NCBI GenBank assembly: GCA_943736015.1
Contig: OX031059.1
Span: forward strand, 53,269,159-53,333,158
DNA: 64,000 bases
DNA from: Tridacna crocea
Taxonomy: Eukaryota; Mollusca; Bivalvia; Cardiida; Cardiidae
Direction: 5' to 3'
Part shown: one piece after another, positions 1 to 10,707 of the stretch
How the letters are laid out: each line of letters opens with the position of its first letter
Position numbering within the stretch: position 1 is the first letter of the stretch
Translations under genes and position numbers: made by a program
Notes under the pieces: model-generated
The model's database searches: none
The model's input: only the letters and a program-made list of their open reading frames with translations
What the model was told of the DNA's origin: nothing

Positions 1-116
1 ACTGTGAGAAAAGGAGAAAATGCTGGTTACCAGCATTTTCTCCTTTTCCTACAGTGTTTTCAAAAGGCTTCTTTCTCAGGGGCGTCAAAAGGAGGGATTG
101 TGTGGAAATGGGTTAA
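1..116 (-). mobile_element. PalA copy, cut by window start
   Basis: The copy starts inside the central palindrome (GCTGGTTACCAGC) and runs through the short arm (GGGATTGTGTGG) to the flanking TTAA at 113-116. The long arm lies outside the window. Confidence 0.85.
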
Positions 117-660
117 ATCACTCTGAAAAACATCCAAAAACACTGTATTTTTGTATACCAAACGACTTTCCCAAACCTTATACCGCATGCAAAACGTTTA
201 GATACACGATTTTATGGAAAATAGTCACAAAATAATAATCTCAATTGTAGAAAAAATGTGATACGTCAGATAAATGAACTGTTAATAAAATAGTCCTGAC
301 TGTTGAAACCTATTTTCAATTTTTTACCCATCATCTTACGGTACTATTACTAATTTGATTGATCATAGTTCAGCATCGCGAAACAGGCTTTGTAGATCAA
401 AGTTCCAACGACTCATTCTGTGCAGTCTGATCTAGATCTACGCCTTCCATAAGCACAATGTAACTTGCCAATGGCGATGAGAAAGTTAATACTGCACATG
501 CCTAATTATTATACTGCTAAATGGTTATTAGAAGAAAAATTGAAATTAATGTATAATAAGGATTCCTATACTATAAATTTCAATCTTGAGTTTTCTTTTT
601 TTTCCCGAAAGCTCTTACCGTATTAGAGAGTGTAAATACCAGGTAATGTAAAAGATTCGA
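117..660. other. AT-rich stretch without gene
   Basis: I see no gene here. A half PalB palindrome (GTGCAGTCTGATCTAGATC) lies at about 420-450. The rest is unique-looking AT-rich DNA. Confidence 0.5.
418..452. mobile_element. PalB fragment
   Basis: Only one arm of the PalB palindrome remains (TGTGCAGTCTGATC followed by ATCTACGCC). Confidence 0.5.
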
Positions 661-734
661 ACTAGGACCTCCTATTTAAAGTCCAATGCGTCAATTGCGG
701 TTACTCAGTAGGTGACTTACAGGGCTTGAAACCA

Positions 735-872
735 GGGTCTATATTCACCGACCATTCTTAAAAACATGCTTTGTCTCATTCTCCAGAATTTCGTCAATGT
801 GAAAGTAACAGAACCTCTGATTGGCTAAACCATTTGGTTTAGCCAATCAGAGAGTTCTATTACTTTCACAGC
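735..872 (+). mobile_element. PalD copy, right end lost
   Basis: The palindrome is GTGAAAGTAACAG, TCTGATTGGCTAAACC, then its mirror ending CTATTACTTTCAC. The left flank has the family's TTCACCGACCATTCTTAA segment. The right flank is replaced by SINE-like sequence. Confidence 0.75.
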
Positions 873-1130
873 CAGGTAATCGCTGGTTCGAACCCCCGGC
901 TCTGACAATTTCTTTTCGAGGATTGATGAAAGTTATTGTCGTAGGATTCACTTTCTCACCGCTTATTATGGTTTCGATGAAATGTGGGAAAGCAGTCAAT
1001 GGTTTCGAGAGAATATTTCACAAAGTACTAACTTGAAAAAAACACCAGGAAAGCAAACAAAGATGAGTGCACAGATCGTCGCGATATAATTGAAATAATT
1101 TTGAAAACGGCATAAAATACATTAAAAAAG
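873..1130 (+). mobile_element. tRNA-derived SINE body and 3' end
   Basis: A B-box-like GGTTCGAACCCCC lies at about 893. The 3' end (GTCGCGATATAATTGAAATA, then GGCATAAAATAC) matches the end of the SINE at 11035-11285. The A-box half is missing; a PalD element abuts it. Confidence 0.6.
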
Positions 1131-1224
1131 GTTACAAATAAATCATAAGATTAAACGCTGACCCACGGGCGACCTCTGACCCCCAGATTATAAGTCAAAT
1201 TTACTTATTCGAGCGATAAAACGG

Positions 1225-1434
1225 TTGAACCCTTTTCCGAACAATCCCGAGTTGTAATGACCTCAAGGTAGAAAGCTTTTGAAAACATTGTGGGAAAAGG
1301 AGAAAATGCTGGTAACCAGTATTTTCTCCTTTTCCCACAATTTTTCCAATCGTCGAATCCACACGAATGTTTCGTCTGTAAATTATTTCAATTAAGTAGA
1401 ATTTCAAATTTTTGTCGTGAGGTAAAAAGTTCAA
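1225..1434 (+). mobile_element. PalA copy, diverged
   Basis: The left end is TTGAACCCTTTTCC and the central palindrome is nearly intact with a GGTAACC centre. The long arm is diverged, and the right end is GAGGTAAAAAGTTCAA. TTAA is mutated at both ends. Confidence 0.75.
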
Positions 1435-1593
1435 AGGTATTTTGATTTCTAAACACAGTTGTCATAAAAAGCCCATATAAAAGATGTTCTTTTGGATACT
1501 GAGGTTTGATGTATTTGTTCAAGGATGTAGATACTGCAAAAAATCGATATCTAATCCTTAAGATTTCATGCTAAGTGCGACCAAGTGCGATTT

Positions 1594-1664
1594 TGTGGAC
1601 AGCGTAGTTCAAGATCAGCCTGCACAGAATATGCAGTCTGATCTTGGATCAACACAGTCCGAAA
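1594..1664. mobile_element. PalB palindrome
   Basis: GTTCAAGATCAGCCTGCAC is mirrored by GTGCAG-type sequence ending in ATCTTGGATCAACAC. The copy has point mismatches and flanks that I cannot delimit. Confidence 0.65.
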
Positions 1665-1805
1665 AGGTGAAGGGTTGTTTTTTTTTTCGGTGAAGAATAT
1701 TTAAATGTCGCAGTATTTGGGCCATCCATCATTGGCAGCCAATTTTTATTTAATTTTTCCAGCATTTTAGTGGATGAAGCTTCAGTACTGACCGAGCTAA
1801 CGTGT

Positions 1806-2042
1806 TTAATCTTTACCACACTATCCCGACTTTAAGGACACCGAAAGAGATGGTTTTTGAACACATAGTGGGAAAAGGAAAAAACTACTAGAAACCAACA
1901 TTTTCTCCTTCACCCTTAAGGTTTTTCAGCCTTTTGGGACACTGAAAATCGTCATTAGAGTTAGATTTAATTTGTCGTCTACGAATGCAATTACATGTAA
2001 TTCGGTCGTCACCATAAAGTTTTCTTTTGGTAAAAGAGGTAA
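1806..2042 (+). mobile_element. PalA copy, degraded
   Basis: It begins TTAATCTTTACCACAC and ends TTTTGGTAAAAGAGGTAA. The palindrome is eroded, and the GTCGTCTACGAATGC long-arm motif is still recognisable. Confidence 0.55.
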
Positions 2043-2103
2043 GCATTTTCTATTCAAATACGATTTTTTACACCTCTGAAGTTTATGTCGATTGATCAGT
2101 TGT

Positions 2104-2222
2104 TTAACCCCGTTTTCAAAAAAATCATTTCATGTATATAGTAACCAGCATTTTCTCCTTTTTCCACTATGATTTAAAAGTCGTCTCCGTCAGGGTTGTT
2201 CAAACTTGGGATCGTGAGTTAA
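2104..2222 (-). mobile_element. PalA copy, internally deleted
   Basis: TTAACCCC starts the copy. Most of the long arm and the left palindrome arm are gone. The right palindrome arm and short arm lead to a TTAA at 2219 that is shared with the next copy. Confidence 0.55.
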
Positions 2223-2446
2223 CCCTTTACCAAACAATCCCTGGTTTTACGACCCTGAGATAGAGGCCTCTTGAAAACATTGTGGGAAAAGGAGAAAATG
2301 CTGGTAACCAGCATTTTCTCCTTTTCCCACAATGTTTTCTACCCTGCTGGAAACAAATTTCAATTTTTGAATTACGTTTATTTTGTTGTCTGCAAGTGCT
2401 TTCAATTTGGACCAGTCTAAAATTTTGTCGTTTGGTAAAGAGTTAA
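2219..2446 (+). mobile_element. PalA copy, intact reference
   Basis: This is a clean 228-bp copy bounded by TTAA on both sides, with ends CCCTTTACCAAAC and GTTTGGTAAAGAG. The 67-bp palindrome lies at 2273-2339 with a GGTAACC centre. The long arm carries GTCTGCAAGTGCTTTC. Confidence 0.93.
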
Positions 2447-2629
2447 ACCATTGAAGGATTCGTAGACCACCAGTTGTGTAGCTTAGCGAACAAAAATGAC
2501 AAAAAATCATAGATTTATTTCCCCTTCTCTGTAGCAGTCTTACCTTCCCAAAACTGTGTTTCTATCTAAAACAATCAACTGAGATGAAGGCTGTAAGGAA
2601 TTGGACTTCCTCACCTCCATCGTATCTGA

Positions 2630-2757
2630 CCGTTAAAAACGTGGGGAAAAACAGAAACTGCTGGTTACTCGCATTTTCTCCGTTTCCCCACAATGTTTTC
2701 TAAATGCTATACTTTCTTTGGGTGGTCAAAAGTAGGGATTGTGTGGTAATGAGTTAA
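2630..2757 (-). mobile_element. PalA copy, left arm lost
   Basis: A diverged palindrome (GGGGAAAAACAGAAACTGC) is followed by a normal short arm ending GTGGTAATGAGTTAA. The final TTAA is shared with the following fragment. Confidence 0.65.
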
Positions 2758-2935
2758 CTATTCACCAAACGACAAAAATGTAGAATTGTTCAAATTGAAA
2801 GCAGTTGCAGACGACATTCAAATATGGCTTAAATGATGGAATTTGTCTTTGATAATGTGAAAAACATTGTGTAAAAAGGGAGAAACTGCTGTTTTCAAAA
2901 GGCTTCTTGCTCAAAGTCGTTTAAAATCGTTATTA
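2754..2935 (-). mobile_element. PalA copy with palindrome deletion
   Basis: A full long arm (ACCAAACGACAAAAATG) is followed by the left palindrome arm, which jumps from GAGAAACTGCTG straight to GTTTTCAAAAGGCTTC. One arm of the palindrome is cleanly missing. Confidence 0.7.
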
Positions 2936-3109
2936 ATTGTAGGTGATTGGTCTGATTGGCCTCTCTGCAGCGAAATTCGTTTTCTTAAGGTATTATGAAT
3001 AGTCAGAAATATAAAACATGAAACAGAATGTGAAGAATACGCTCAATCCTTTTATTACAATACAAGATAAAAAAACAACTTAGATTTGAAAGCGTGTAAA
3101 GACGCCGCA

Positions 3110-3240
3110 TTTAATTTGACTCCAGAAACTTGATGAACAATTCACAGAGAGGAAAACATGGAGGGAAAAGTAGAAAATGCTGGTATCTAGCATCTCTTTC
3201 TTTTCCCACATTTTTTTTAAACGTATTTATTTTACATGAA
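3110..3240. mobile_element. PalA remnant
   Basis: An eroded core (GAAAATGCTGGTATCTAGC) with weakly recognisable arms remains. Confidence 0.4.
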
Positions 3241-3327
3241 ATTGAGTTCTCAAAAGGTATTACAACGTCTCCTAAATCTCTTTCGATTCTACTTCCTGGG
3301 AACTACACCAGTACTCGCGCCGAATGT

Positions 3328-3436
3328 GTGGGCCAATGAAAAATCCAAAAGTTGCCATCTGCTCCCGGGTATCGAGCTCTGTACCTTATGGTTACGACAC
3401 CGACGCTCTATCTCACTGCCACGGACACCACAATGT
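3328..3436 (-). mobile_element. tRNA-derived SINE, head region
   Basis: Read on the minus strand this has a B-box-like segment (AGCTCGATACCCGGGAGC) and an A-box-like segment (GTGAGATAGAGCG). It is closely related to the copy at 41740-41885. Confidence 0.6.
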
Positions 3437-3490
3437 TTCGAAAGCATTCCCTCCCCGCGTCATTTACACTCTCGGTTGTTTGGTAAAGGT

Positions 3491-3719
3491 TTAACCCTTT
3501 ACCCCATAAGACATTTCTATGGTATCTCTAATTGACCCTAAATAACAGCAAGGATGAAGCTGTTTCTCATGTGTATATGACACCTTTTGATAGCATAGAA
3601 AACATTGTGGCAAAAGGTGAAATTGCTCGTTACGAGCAATTTCACCTTTTGCCACAATGTTTTCCAAAGGCTCCTACAAGCAATGCATAGAAATGAGTAT
3701 ATGTGGAGTAAAGGGTTAA
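3491..3719 (-). mobile_element. PalA, A3 subfamily, intact
   Basis: TTAA flanks both sides. The long arm has CCCCATAAGACATTTC and the short arm GGCTCCTACAAGCAATGC. The core is GTGGCAAAAGGTGAAATTGC with a CGTTACG centre, which carries four mirrored changes relative to the canonical core. A remnant of another copy's GTTTGGTAAAGG end precedes it. Confidence 0.92.
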
Positions 3720-4099
3720 AAACTTGGTATAACCAGTAAAACGGCGATAAAACGTTTAATATATACCTGTAAAACTGCAATTAATAATGTTGAAATTTTC
3801 AATTTTTAGGGGTTTGGGTGGGAAAATATGATAATAGCTTCTCTTGCTTTCATCCGAACATAATAACCTTTCTGGTTTTATTACTCACAATGATAAATCG
3901 GTTTATTTTGAGGCTCTCTTTGATACAGATCACTTTAAGAAAGTTTGTTGTTTGGGAAAATCCGCCAATTGTAAACGGTGGCATACAAGTTCGTTTACAA
4001 TATTTCTGAAGGTCATTGGAAATGTTTGCTGAACTTTTGATAGGCCTAACGATAGGGCAACCTAACGCTTCTAACTGCACCATGGAATAAAATTTCTTA

Positions 4100-4556
4100 T
4101 TTCATTCAGGCTTTCCAGTAGTATATCGAGAAATAGCAGTGAAAATATTTTTCGATCTTACACTGGTACCGCCAGTGAAAATACTGATTTTCACGTTCTT
4201 GTTGCCGAGGTAAACTGCGCGTGCCTCACAAGTAGATGGGAAATATGACGTCATATACCTAACAATTCTCGCGCTTAGCGTAATATTGTAATGCGTTGCT
4301 ATGCGGGAGGGGTACACCACGGGATATAACGGAAAATAATTGTACTGACTTTTGATAAAGCTGCTCCCAGATAGGATTAAAAGCATGAAATAAATAGAAT
4401 ATTTGTTTTTGTTTTCCGGTGAAAGTTTGAAATTTATTTCATCTCGTGAATACCATTGGTAATATTTTCACTCGTGGCTGAACCACTCGTGAAAATATTA
4501 CCGATGGTATTCACTCGATGAAATGAATTTCGATCTTTCACCGAAAAAACATTATC
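4100..4556 (+). mobile_element. PalE copy, about 457 bp
   Basis: This is copy 1 of a three-copy family (others at 17822 and 50351). It runs from the TTTCATTCAGGCTTTCC region to an inverted-repeat module (TCGTGAATACC, ATTTTCACTCGTG and mirrors) ending in ATTTCGATCTTTCACCG. It contains TGACGTCA and GTTGCTATG. Confidence 0.75.
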
Positions 4557-4775
4557 CTCTTTATATTTTATTTCATGTGTCTATCTTTAGACATTTTATG
4601 GGTAAAGAAATGTCGTAATTTAAGCTGGAGAAATTATTTCCCTGTCACAGTGAATATTTTCCTTCTGCCGAAAATCTGGAACTACTTTTTTGTTCTACTT
4701 TGTTAGAACTTGAGATCACTATTTTTAAAAAAAGGCATTCGTTTACAAAATAATCAGAGGAAATATAATATATAA

Positions 4776-4935
4776 TTTATTTCATAGCTTGTTGTTAATA
4801 TGGGGAAATATTTGCCTCAAAAGGGAAAGGTCTGCGAAAATAACTTGTGCCATACACCACTCGTTATTTTCGCATACCTTTCCCTTTTTCGGCAAATATT
4901 TCCCCATATTAACAACCACAAGCTGATGAAATAAA
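4776..4935. mobile_element. inverted-repeat element, single copy
   Basis: Arms of about 65 bp (for example AATATGGGGAAATATTTGCC and its mirror) are separated by about 30 bp. The ends read ATTTATTTCAT and ATGAAATAAA, similar to PalE ends, so it may be a related foldback element. Confidence 0.65.
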
Positions 4936-4970
4936 CTCTATTTGTTAGTTGATAAATATGGATTTATATT

Positions 4971-5172
4971 CAGAGCTCCAGATAAGAGGGAGCGATGCTA
5001 TTCTAAAGTCATTATTTCTCTTCAAAACCCTATGTTGTGGGTTCTCATTAGAATCGTCTCAATGAGACGATTCTAATGAGTACCCACAACATAGGGTTTG
5101 GTAGAGAAGAACTCTTATTTTCTTTTTTTTTCAATTTTGAAATCAAAATCACTCCCTCTATTTGGATATCTG
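4971..5172. mobile_element. PalC copy
   Basis: The left flank is CAGAGCTCCAGATAAG. The central palindrome (5026-5099) includes CCCTATGTTGTGGG and TCATTAGAATCGTCTC. The right flank ends CACTCCCTCTATTTGG, a diverged mirror of the left end. Confidence 0.8.
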
Positions 5173-5400
5173 TATATAGATATAATACTTTTGCACATTT
5201 TTAACCGACCAGAAATTCCTTTCGATGTCTATCTTGAAATTATTTGTTGATCCTTTTGTTAGTGTCATGAAAAGGGAGGTAATTGTCATCTCCCTTTGTA
5301 ATGAGAATATAATGGTTTTAGATTTATAAATGATAATTCTAAAAAGGAAAAAAACGGGCTCTGTTAAATTAGTACAATAATACTCATTCTTAATCATAGC
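5173..5400 (+). repeat. dispersed 240-bp repeat, copy 1
   Basis: The segment with AACCGACCAGAAATTCC, GATGTCTATCTTGAAA and GGGAGGTAATTGTCATC recurs in the same order at 38618-38850 and inverted at 8895-9155. Element class is unknown. Confidence 0.7.
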
Positions 5401-5805
5401 AAATTTTGTAGGATAATATTAGAATCATAGTGGAGAAATCTGTTTTCCATTAGGAAAAATGGTGGTTTAAAAAAATGATTGCTCCCTTTCTTATGTGCAC
5501 AGATAAAGAACAAGGTAGGCCCAAAAGGAACAACCATTGAAAATTGGCATGTACTTCCTTGTAGATTTTTACACATTCCTGTTATTATGAAATATCCAGG
5601 CAATTTCAAATTGTTGATTGTAGAACGAAATCTCTCACTATTTCTTAATTCAGGGTAATTAAATGACTGCATTGAAAAAGAAGATGAGAGTGTTGCCCAA
5701 GATTAGCCTGCACGAATTTGCAGGCCTTGGTCCTCACGCACCTCACTGTACATCCATGTTCACCGCTCGCAGAGTATTGATTAAAACAGAGCCATTGTTT
5801 CCCAC
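5400..5805. other. stretch without recognised gene
   Basis: I see no gene. A short GC-richer patch near 5705-5745 (TAGCCTGCACGAATTTGCAG) resembles a worn PalF palindrome. Confidence 0.4.
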
Positions 5806-5807
5806 CT

Positions 5808-6032
5808 TTAACCCATTACCACACAATCCCTACTTTTGACGCCCTTGAGAAGCCTTTAGAAAATATTGTGGGAAAAGGAGAAAATGCTGGTAACCAGCAT
5901 TTTCTCCTTTTCCCACAATGTTTTCTACCCTTCACAAAACAAATTTTAAATTTTCAGTTACTTTTATGTTGTCGTCTGCAAATGATTTCAATTTGGACCA
6001 GTCTAAAATATTGTCATTTGGTAATGGGTTAT
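5808..6032 (+). mobile_element. PalA copy, nearly intact
   Basis: It begins TTAACCCATTACCACAC. A perfect palindrome with GGTAACC centre is followed by a long arm with GTCGTCTGCAAATG, ending GGTAATGGGTTAT. One base of the right TTAA is changed. Confidence 0.9.
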
Positions 6033-6235
6033 GATGCAACAAAATGTTGCAATCGTATTTAGCGTCATTGTATAATGACATTGCAATATGACACACAGAA
6101 CAAAGTTTCCCAGGGATGAAAGTACGCAAGGTATTTAGACAGTATGCCCCGGTGTGAAACAACATGGTTTCGTCTTTTTTTTTATGTCAATCTTAACTCC
6201 AGTATCTTGTCACTTCGGGATAAATTGCTATTGAT

Positions 6236-6465
6236 CCTTCACCATCCAATACAATATCGTTTTTAACGACCCTGGGTAAAATGCCATTTAAAAGCACTGT
6301 AGGAAAAGGAGAAAATGCTGGTAACCATCATTTTCTCCTTTTCCCATTTCCCACAATGTCTTCTACCTCTGCAAAGATACCTTTTATTATTTGAGCAATG
6401 CTGTACAGTATTTCTCGTCTGCGAATAGAATATTAAGTTTGAATTGTGCCGTTCTGTAAAAATGG
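6236..6465 (+). mobile_element. PalA copy, degraded
   Basis: The core (6293-6370) is readable but has mismatches and an internal CCCATTTCCCAC duplication. Arms are weakly preserved and ends are approximate. Confidence 0.55.
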
Positions 6466-6902
6466 AATGCATTTCACATAACGTCAAGGGTCTTGGGTTT
6501 TTTTTTTTTGTTTGTTTTATTTGAGCCACGCTCTGGCAAAAGGGGGCTTAAACATCAAGTCAACCACCTTGAAATACGTAATAAAAAAGGTGTAAAACAG
6601 AAAGATTATTATTGTCAATATAAAATTCATAATCTACATAGAAACTAGGAGCCTCGACAATTCGTACCAGGACAATTGGTATCGAAAATTCGTACCCAAG
6701 ACAACTCATACATAGGACAAAAAAAAAAGGGGTACGAAAAGGGCATTAAGGTAAATATTTCTTTTCTTTCCGTCAAATTGTCCTTTTGTTTCGTGGAACA
6801 ATGTTATCGGCACGCAAAGAGAAATCTAAAACCTTTTATCTATTCTTCCCACGAATTCAAGCTATGCGTATTTTCACCTTTATTCTGCTGTACAAGTTAA
6901 AC

Positions 6903-7098
6903 AGGGCTCCAGATATAGAGAGTTATTTTGATTTCAAAACTGAAAATATTAACTATTCTCCACTAAACCCTTTGTTGTGGATACTCATTAGAATCGTCTC
7001 ATCGAGACGATTCTAATGAGTACCCACAACATAGGGTTTTGAAGAGAAATGAAGGATTTAGAATACCATCGCTCCCTCTTATCTGGAGCTCTGGTTAA
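6903..7098. mobile_element. PalC copy in a three-family train
   Basis: Palindrome arms around TCATTAGAATCGTCTC are perfect except for small differences. It ends CTTATCTGGAGCTCTGGTTAA. That TTAA (7095-7098) starts the adjacent PalB copy. Confidence 0.8.
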
Positions 7099-7287
7099 AT
7101 GAAACCTCCAAGCCAATAGTAAAAACCCATTTTAAGCATTTCAAAGTTATTTTATGTAGAAAAAGTATCTCTTCATCGGACAGAGTAGATCAAAGATCCG
7201 ACTGCACGTCCTGTGCAGTATGATCTTGATCTACACTGTCCACAAAACGTCAGTGAAGGGATTTGCGCTTAGCAGCCCAGGGTTTAA
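7095..7287 (-). mobile_element. PalB copy, full length
   Basis: It runs from TTAA at 7095 to TTAA at 7284. The palindrome around GATCCGACTGCACG lies near 7185-7245, followed by the GTCAGTGAAGGG segment. The right TTAA is shared with the next PalA copy. Confidence 0.75.
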
Positions 7288-7499
7288 TCCTTTACCAAAC
7301 AATCCCTGTTTTTTACGACCTTGAGATAGGGGTCTTTTGAAAACATTGTGGGTGACCAGCATTTTCTCCTTTTCCCACAATGTTTTCGTCCCTGCTTGAC
7401 ACAAATTCCAAATTTTGAGTTACATTAATTTTAATTTGTCGTCTGCAAGTGCTTTTGATTTGGACTAGTGTAAAATTTTGTCATTTGGTCAAGGGTTAG
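7284..7499 (+). mobile_element. PalA copy with one palindrome arm deleted
   Basis: The short arm and GAAAACATTGTGGGT are followed directly by GACCAGCATTTTCTCC, so most of the left arm is missing. The long arm is complete and the end reads GGTCAAGGGTTAG. Confidence 0.8.
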
Positions 7500-7534
7500 C
7501 AACAATCCTGTGGACTTATACATACATTAAGAAA

Positions 7535-7680
7535 TAATGGTTTTAGATAACATTGTGGGTGACAAGAACATGTTGGAGGCCAGCATTTGCTCCTTTTGTC
7601 GTAATATTTAATACCTTTCTAAAGAAGGTTTCGCTCACTAAGGTTAAGTTTAGTTTGTCCATTGTTCGTAGATGCCTCTT
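7535..7680 (+). mobile_element. PalA remnant
   Basis: AACATTGTGGGTGAC and CCAGCATTTGCTCC remain of the palindrome; arms are eroded. Confidence 0.4.
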
Positions 7681-7705
7681 GAAGCATCTTGTTGATCGGT
7701 GCTTC

Positions 7706-7950
7706 TAAACACCTTACAAGAAAAAAAAGCGTATTTTAAAGATCCTGGGAATGAAAACTTTTATAGAGATCGTAAGGAAAAGGAGAAAATGCTGGTCACC
7801 AGCACTTCTCCTCTTTCTGTGATTTCTTTTCCATTCTTTCAGAAACGAATCCAGTTATACATGTATGTGTTGTACATGTATTTAATTAATTTTGTCCACT
7901 GCAATGTTTTTTCAGTTTCGGAAAGTCTCAAATTTTACCGCTTTTAAAGA
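7706..7950 (+). mobile_element. PalA copy, degraded
   Basis: The core GGAAAAGGAGAAAATGCTGG with a GGTCACC centre is present. The right half is mutated, and the long arm is stretched by ATGTA-type repeats. Confidence 0.55.
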
Positions 7951-8159
7951 CTTTAACTGCCAATTTTCAATACAAAGTAAAGCATCTTAGATCCACTTCA
8001 GACTCTGAACACTTCTGAATGAACCAGGTTGCGCCATTCTCTGCAATATTTTATGAGAGAGAGGCAACTTCCTTCCCCAGCTTCTCAAACTTCTCAGTCC
8101 ACATGAAAGAAATGCCAGGAATTTCCATCCCACCTCAACCCTTCAAATTTACGTACTTG

Positions 8160-8436
8160 GAGATGACAAAATACAAATGTAACTCAAAAATTGAAATTTG
8201 CTTCGAGCAGGGTAGACAACGACAAAAATTTAGACTGGTCCAAGTTGAAATGATGTGCAGACGACTAAATAAACGTTACTAAAAACTGAACTTTTGTTTC
8301 CAGGAGTGTGGAAAACATTGTGGGAAAAGGAGAAAATGCTGGTTACCAGCATTTTCTCCTTTTCCCACAATGTTTTCAAAAGGCTTCTAGCTATCTCAGG
8401 GTTGTAAAAACCAGGTATTGTTTGGTAATGGGTTAA
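8160..8436 (-). mobile_element. PalA copy preceded by a long-arm fragment
   Basis: A perfect core with GGTTACC centre and a short arm end in GGTAATGGGTTAA. To the left the long arm is present twice: a fragment at about 8160-8212 and the functional arm from about 8218. This suggests an insertion or recombination between copies. Confidence 0.8.
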
Positions 8437-8439
8437 ACA

Positions 8440-8770
8440 GATCAAAACTTGGCTCTGTAATTTTCTGTCTACCTTATTACTTCTTTCGCCACAGAAAGTA
8501 TCGACCTTGAATTATACAATACAATACAATACAATAGGGGGTACCTATTGGAGCAGTTTGCGTGTTTTAGAAAAATAAATCTTTTACATGTCACAAACAT
8601 AATTACGGGGGTGTTCATTTTCTAACAGTATAAATGCAAAAATTGTATTGTTTGTTTGTTGAAACCGTGGAATTCAAGAAACGTATTTATTTGTTAGTGA
8701 AGGCAATAGTCCGTTAACGCACGGTGAAATTTGCCGTGTGCTAAGACAGGGTTCCATGCAAGGCCTTTTT
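8440..8770. other. stretch without gene
   Basis: I see no gene. A short ACAAT tandem repeat lies near 8515-8534. Confidence 0.5.
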
Positions 8771-8773
8771 TTA

Positions 8774-8885
8774 ATTCTTAGCCTGCTGAGCGCAAACGAA
8801 GGATCTTTTTCGGCACAGATCAAGATCAGACTGCGGCCAACATGAAGTCTGGTATTGGATCTACACTGCTTGATAAGATGTTTTT
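8774..8885 (-). mobile_element. PalB copy, diverged
   Basis: TTAGCCTGCTGAGCG, then a palindrome with GATCAAGATCAGACTGCG, then TTGGATCTACACTG. The loop region is diverged. Confidence 0.65.
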
Positions 8886-8894
8886 CATTAGAAA

Positions 8895-9155
8895 AGTAAC
8901 TTTGAATTTATAACTAGTCTTATTTTACTACTTTTTTTTTTAAACCGAGCCAATTCTCCCCCCCCCCCTTTTTTTTCCTTCTTAGAATTATCAATTATAA
9001 ATGTGAAACCGCTATATTCTCATTACAAAAGGAGGTAAAAGTTACCTCTCTGTTCTAGAAACTAACCAAAATATCAACAAATAATTAAAGATAGATATCA
9101 TAGGAATTTCTGATCGGTTAAAATGTCAAAAAGTATTATATCTGAATGAACCCTT
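8895..9155 (-). repeat. dispersed 240-bp repeat, inverted copy
   Basis: It carries TTATCAATTATAAATG, TTCTCATTACAAAAGGAGG and GGAATTTCTGATCGGTT, the reverse complement of the units at 5173 and 38618. It includes a T-run and C-run near 8930-8975. Confidence 0.6.
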
Positions 9156-9241
9156 ATTTATCATCTATGAAGATATTTTATTCTTTGTTGCACCAGAAGC
9201 ATTAGGGGTCAACTACCTTAATGTATGTAGCAGATTAAGGT

Positions 9242-9470
9242 TTAACCCTTTCCCACACGCCAAATTTTGGACCAGACCAAATTGAAAGCATTTTGCAGAT
9301 GACAAATTAACAGTTGCTATAAGATTATTTTTCTATATGATAGGTTATAAAACATTGTGGGAAAAGGAGAAAATGCTGGTTACCAGCATTTTCTCCTTTT
9401 CCCACAATGTTTTCAAAAGTCTTCTATTCCTGACCCGTTAAAAGCCAGGGATTGTTTGGGAAAGGGTTAA
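9242..9470 (-). mobile_element. PalA copy, intact
   Basis: TTAA at both ends, ends CCCTTTCCCACAC and GTTTGGGAAAGGG, perfect palindrome with GGTTACC centre. The long-arm variant has CAGTTGCTATAAGATT, like the copies at 53140 and 61811. Confidence 0.92.
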
Positions 9471-9586
9471 AACTTTTGTCCGGGATAACTGTTGAAAACA
9501 TTCTGGGAAATGGAGAGGTGCATGGACAGTTATTTTGCGCTGTGTGTTTTTTGTTTGTTTGCTATTCTAAAACAATCTGTATTTGA

Positions 9587-9814
9587 TTAACCCTTTACCC
9601 CATAAGGCATTTCTATGGTATCTGTAATTGACCCTAAAAACAGCAAGGATGAAGCTGTTTCTTATATGTATATGACACCTTTCGATAGCATAGAAAAGAT
9701 TGTGGCAAAATGTAAAATTGCTCGCCATGAGCAATTTCACCTTTTGCCACAATGTTTTCCAAAGGCTGCTACAAGTAATGCGTAGAAATGAGTATCTATG
9801 AAGTAAAGGGTTAA
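9587..9814 (-). mobile_element. PalA, A3 subfamily
   Basis: TTAACCCTTTACCCCATAAG starts it and GAAGTAAAGGGTTAA ends it. The core has GTGGCAAAATGTAAAATTGC on the left and an intact right arm, so this copy has unpaired decay (AGGTGAAAT became ATGTAAAAT on one side). Confidence 0.9.
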
Positions 9815-9995
9815 ACCTTTCTCAAGTCTTTTACAACTATACAGTTGCCTCTATGGCCATAATTGATCAGGATCAGACTCACTAAACGTGTGGTCTTATC
9901 TTTTATCTACATTTTCTGCTATGGTGAGGTGAGACTTTCTGAATAAAATCAACCTTGATATTGCATTTTTTAGTGTTATTCCCATATCGAAGCTT

Positions 9996-10222
9996 TTAAC
10001 GCTTTCCAAACAATCCTTGGTTTTTAGGACCCTGAGATAGAAGCCTTTTGAAAACATTGTGGGAAAAGGAGAAAATGCTGGTAACCAGCATTTTCTCCTT
10101 TTCCCACAATGTTTTCCACTCTCCTGGAAACAAATTTCAATCTTTAGTAACGTTTATTTTGTCGTCTGCAGGTGCTTTCAACTTGGACCGGTCAAAATTT
10201 TTGTCGTTTGGTAAAAGGTTAT
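9996..10222 (+). mobile_element. PalA copy, nearly intact
   Basis: It starts TTAACGCTTTCCAAAC with a perfect palindrome (GGTAACC centre) and a long arm with GTCTGCAGGTGCTTTC. It ends GTTTGGTAAAAGGTTAT. Confidence 0.9.
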
Positions 10223-10224
10223 GG

Positions 10225-10700
10225 GTAACAGGGAAAAAAACTGCCTGAAGCATAAAGATGTCACCTTATCATTTATCCTTAACGTCCGATAAACCTGACA
10301 GACATTTTCCATCTAGATGGAAGACCAATGTTATTGCAGGCCCATGATTGCTCTTGTCTAGAGTGACACAGCCATGCAGACAGTATAGATCAAAGATCAG
10401 ACTGCACGTTTTGTAGAGGAAATTCAACTGTGACAGCCATGTTAAGGGCTAAAATTAATGAATGAACAGTTTAGCACAATAAGAAATTGATTAGACTCGA
10501 ATTGGTAATTTAACACGACAAGACGTTCTTGTATTAGTATAAGGTAATATGAGTACTTTATGAGCAATTTCGGATTCTTGTGGCAGTTTGAAAATCTTGC
10601 ACTCTTCTTATTCAGATAAAGCTAGTATTCAATTATGTTACGATAAATGTTCGTATGTTACGTTGTTTAATGTCCTTTTTTCCACATTACCTTAAAGCCC
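10225..10700. other. stretch without gene
   Basis: I see no gene. One half PalB palindrome lies at 10378-10415 (TATAGATCAAAGATCAGACT). Confidence 0.5.
10378..10415. mobile_element. PalB half palindrome
   Basis: Only the left arm (ATCAAAGATCAGACTGCACG) is present; it stops at the loop. Confidence 0.55.
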
Positions 10701-10707
10701 CAATGAA

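Noticed and set aside
2273..2339. PalA palindrome as a transcription terminator hairpin
   Set aside because: Rho-independent terminators are bacterial; here the same hairpin is dispersed at TTAA sites with transposon ends.
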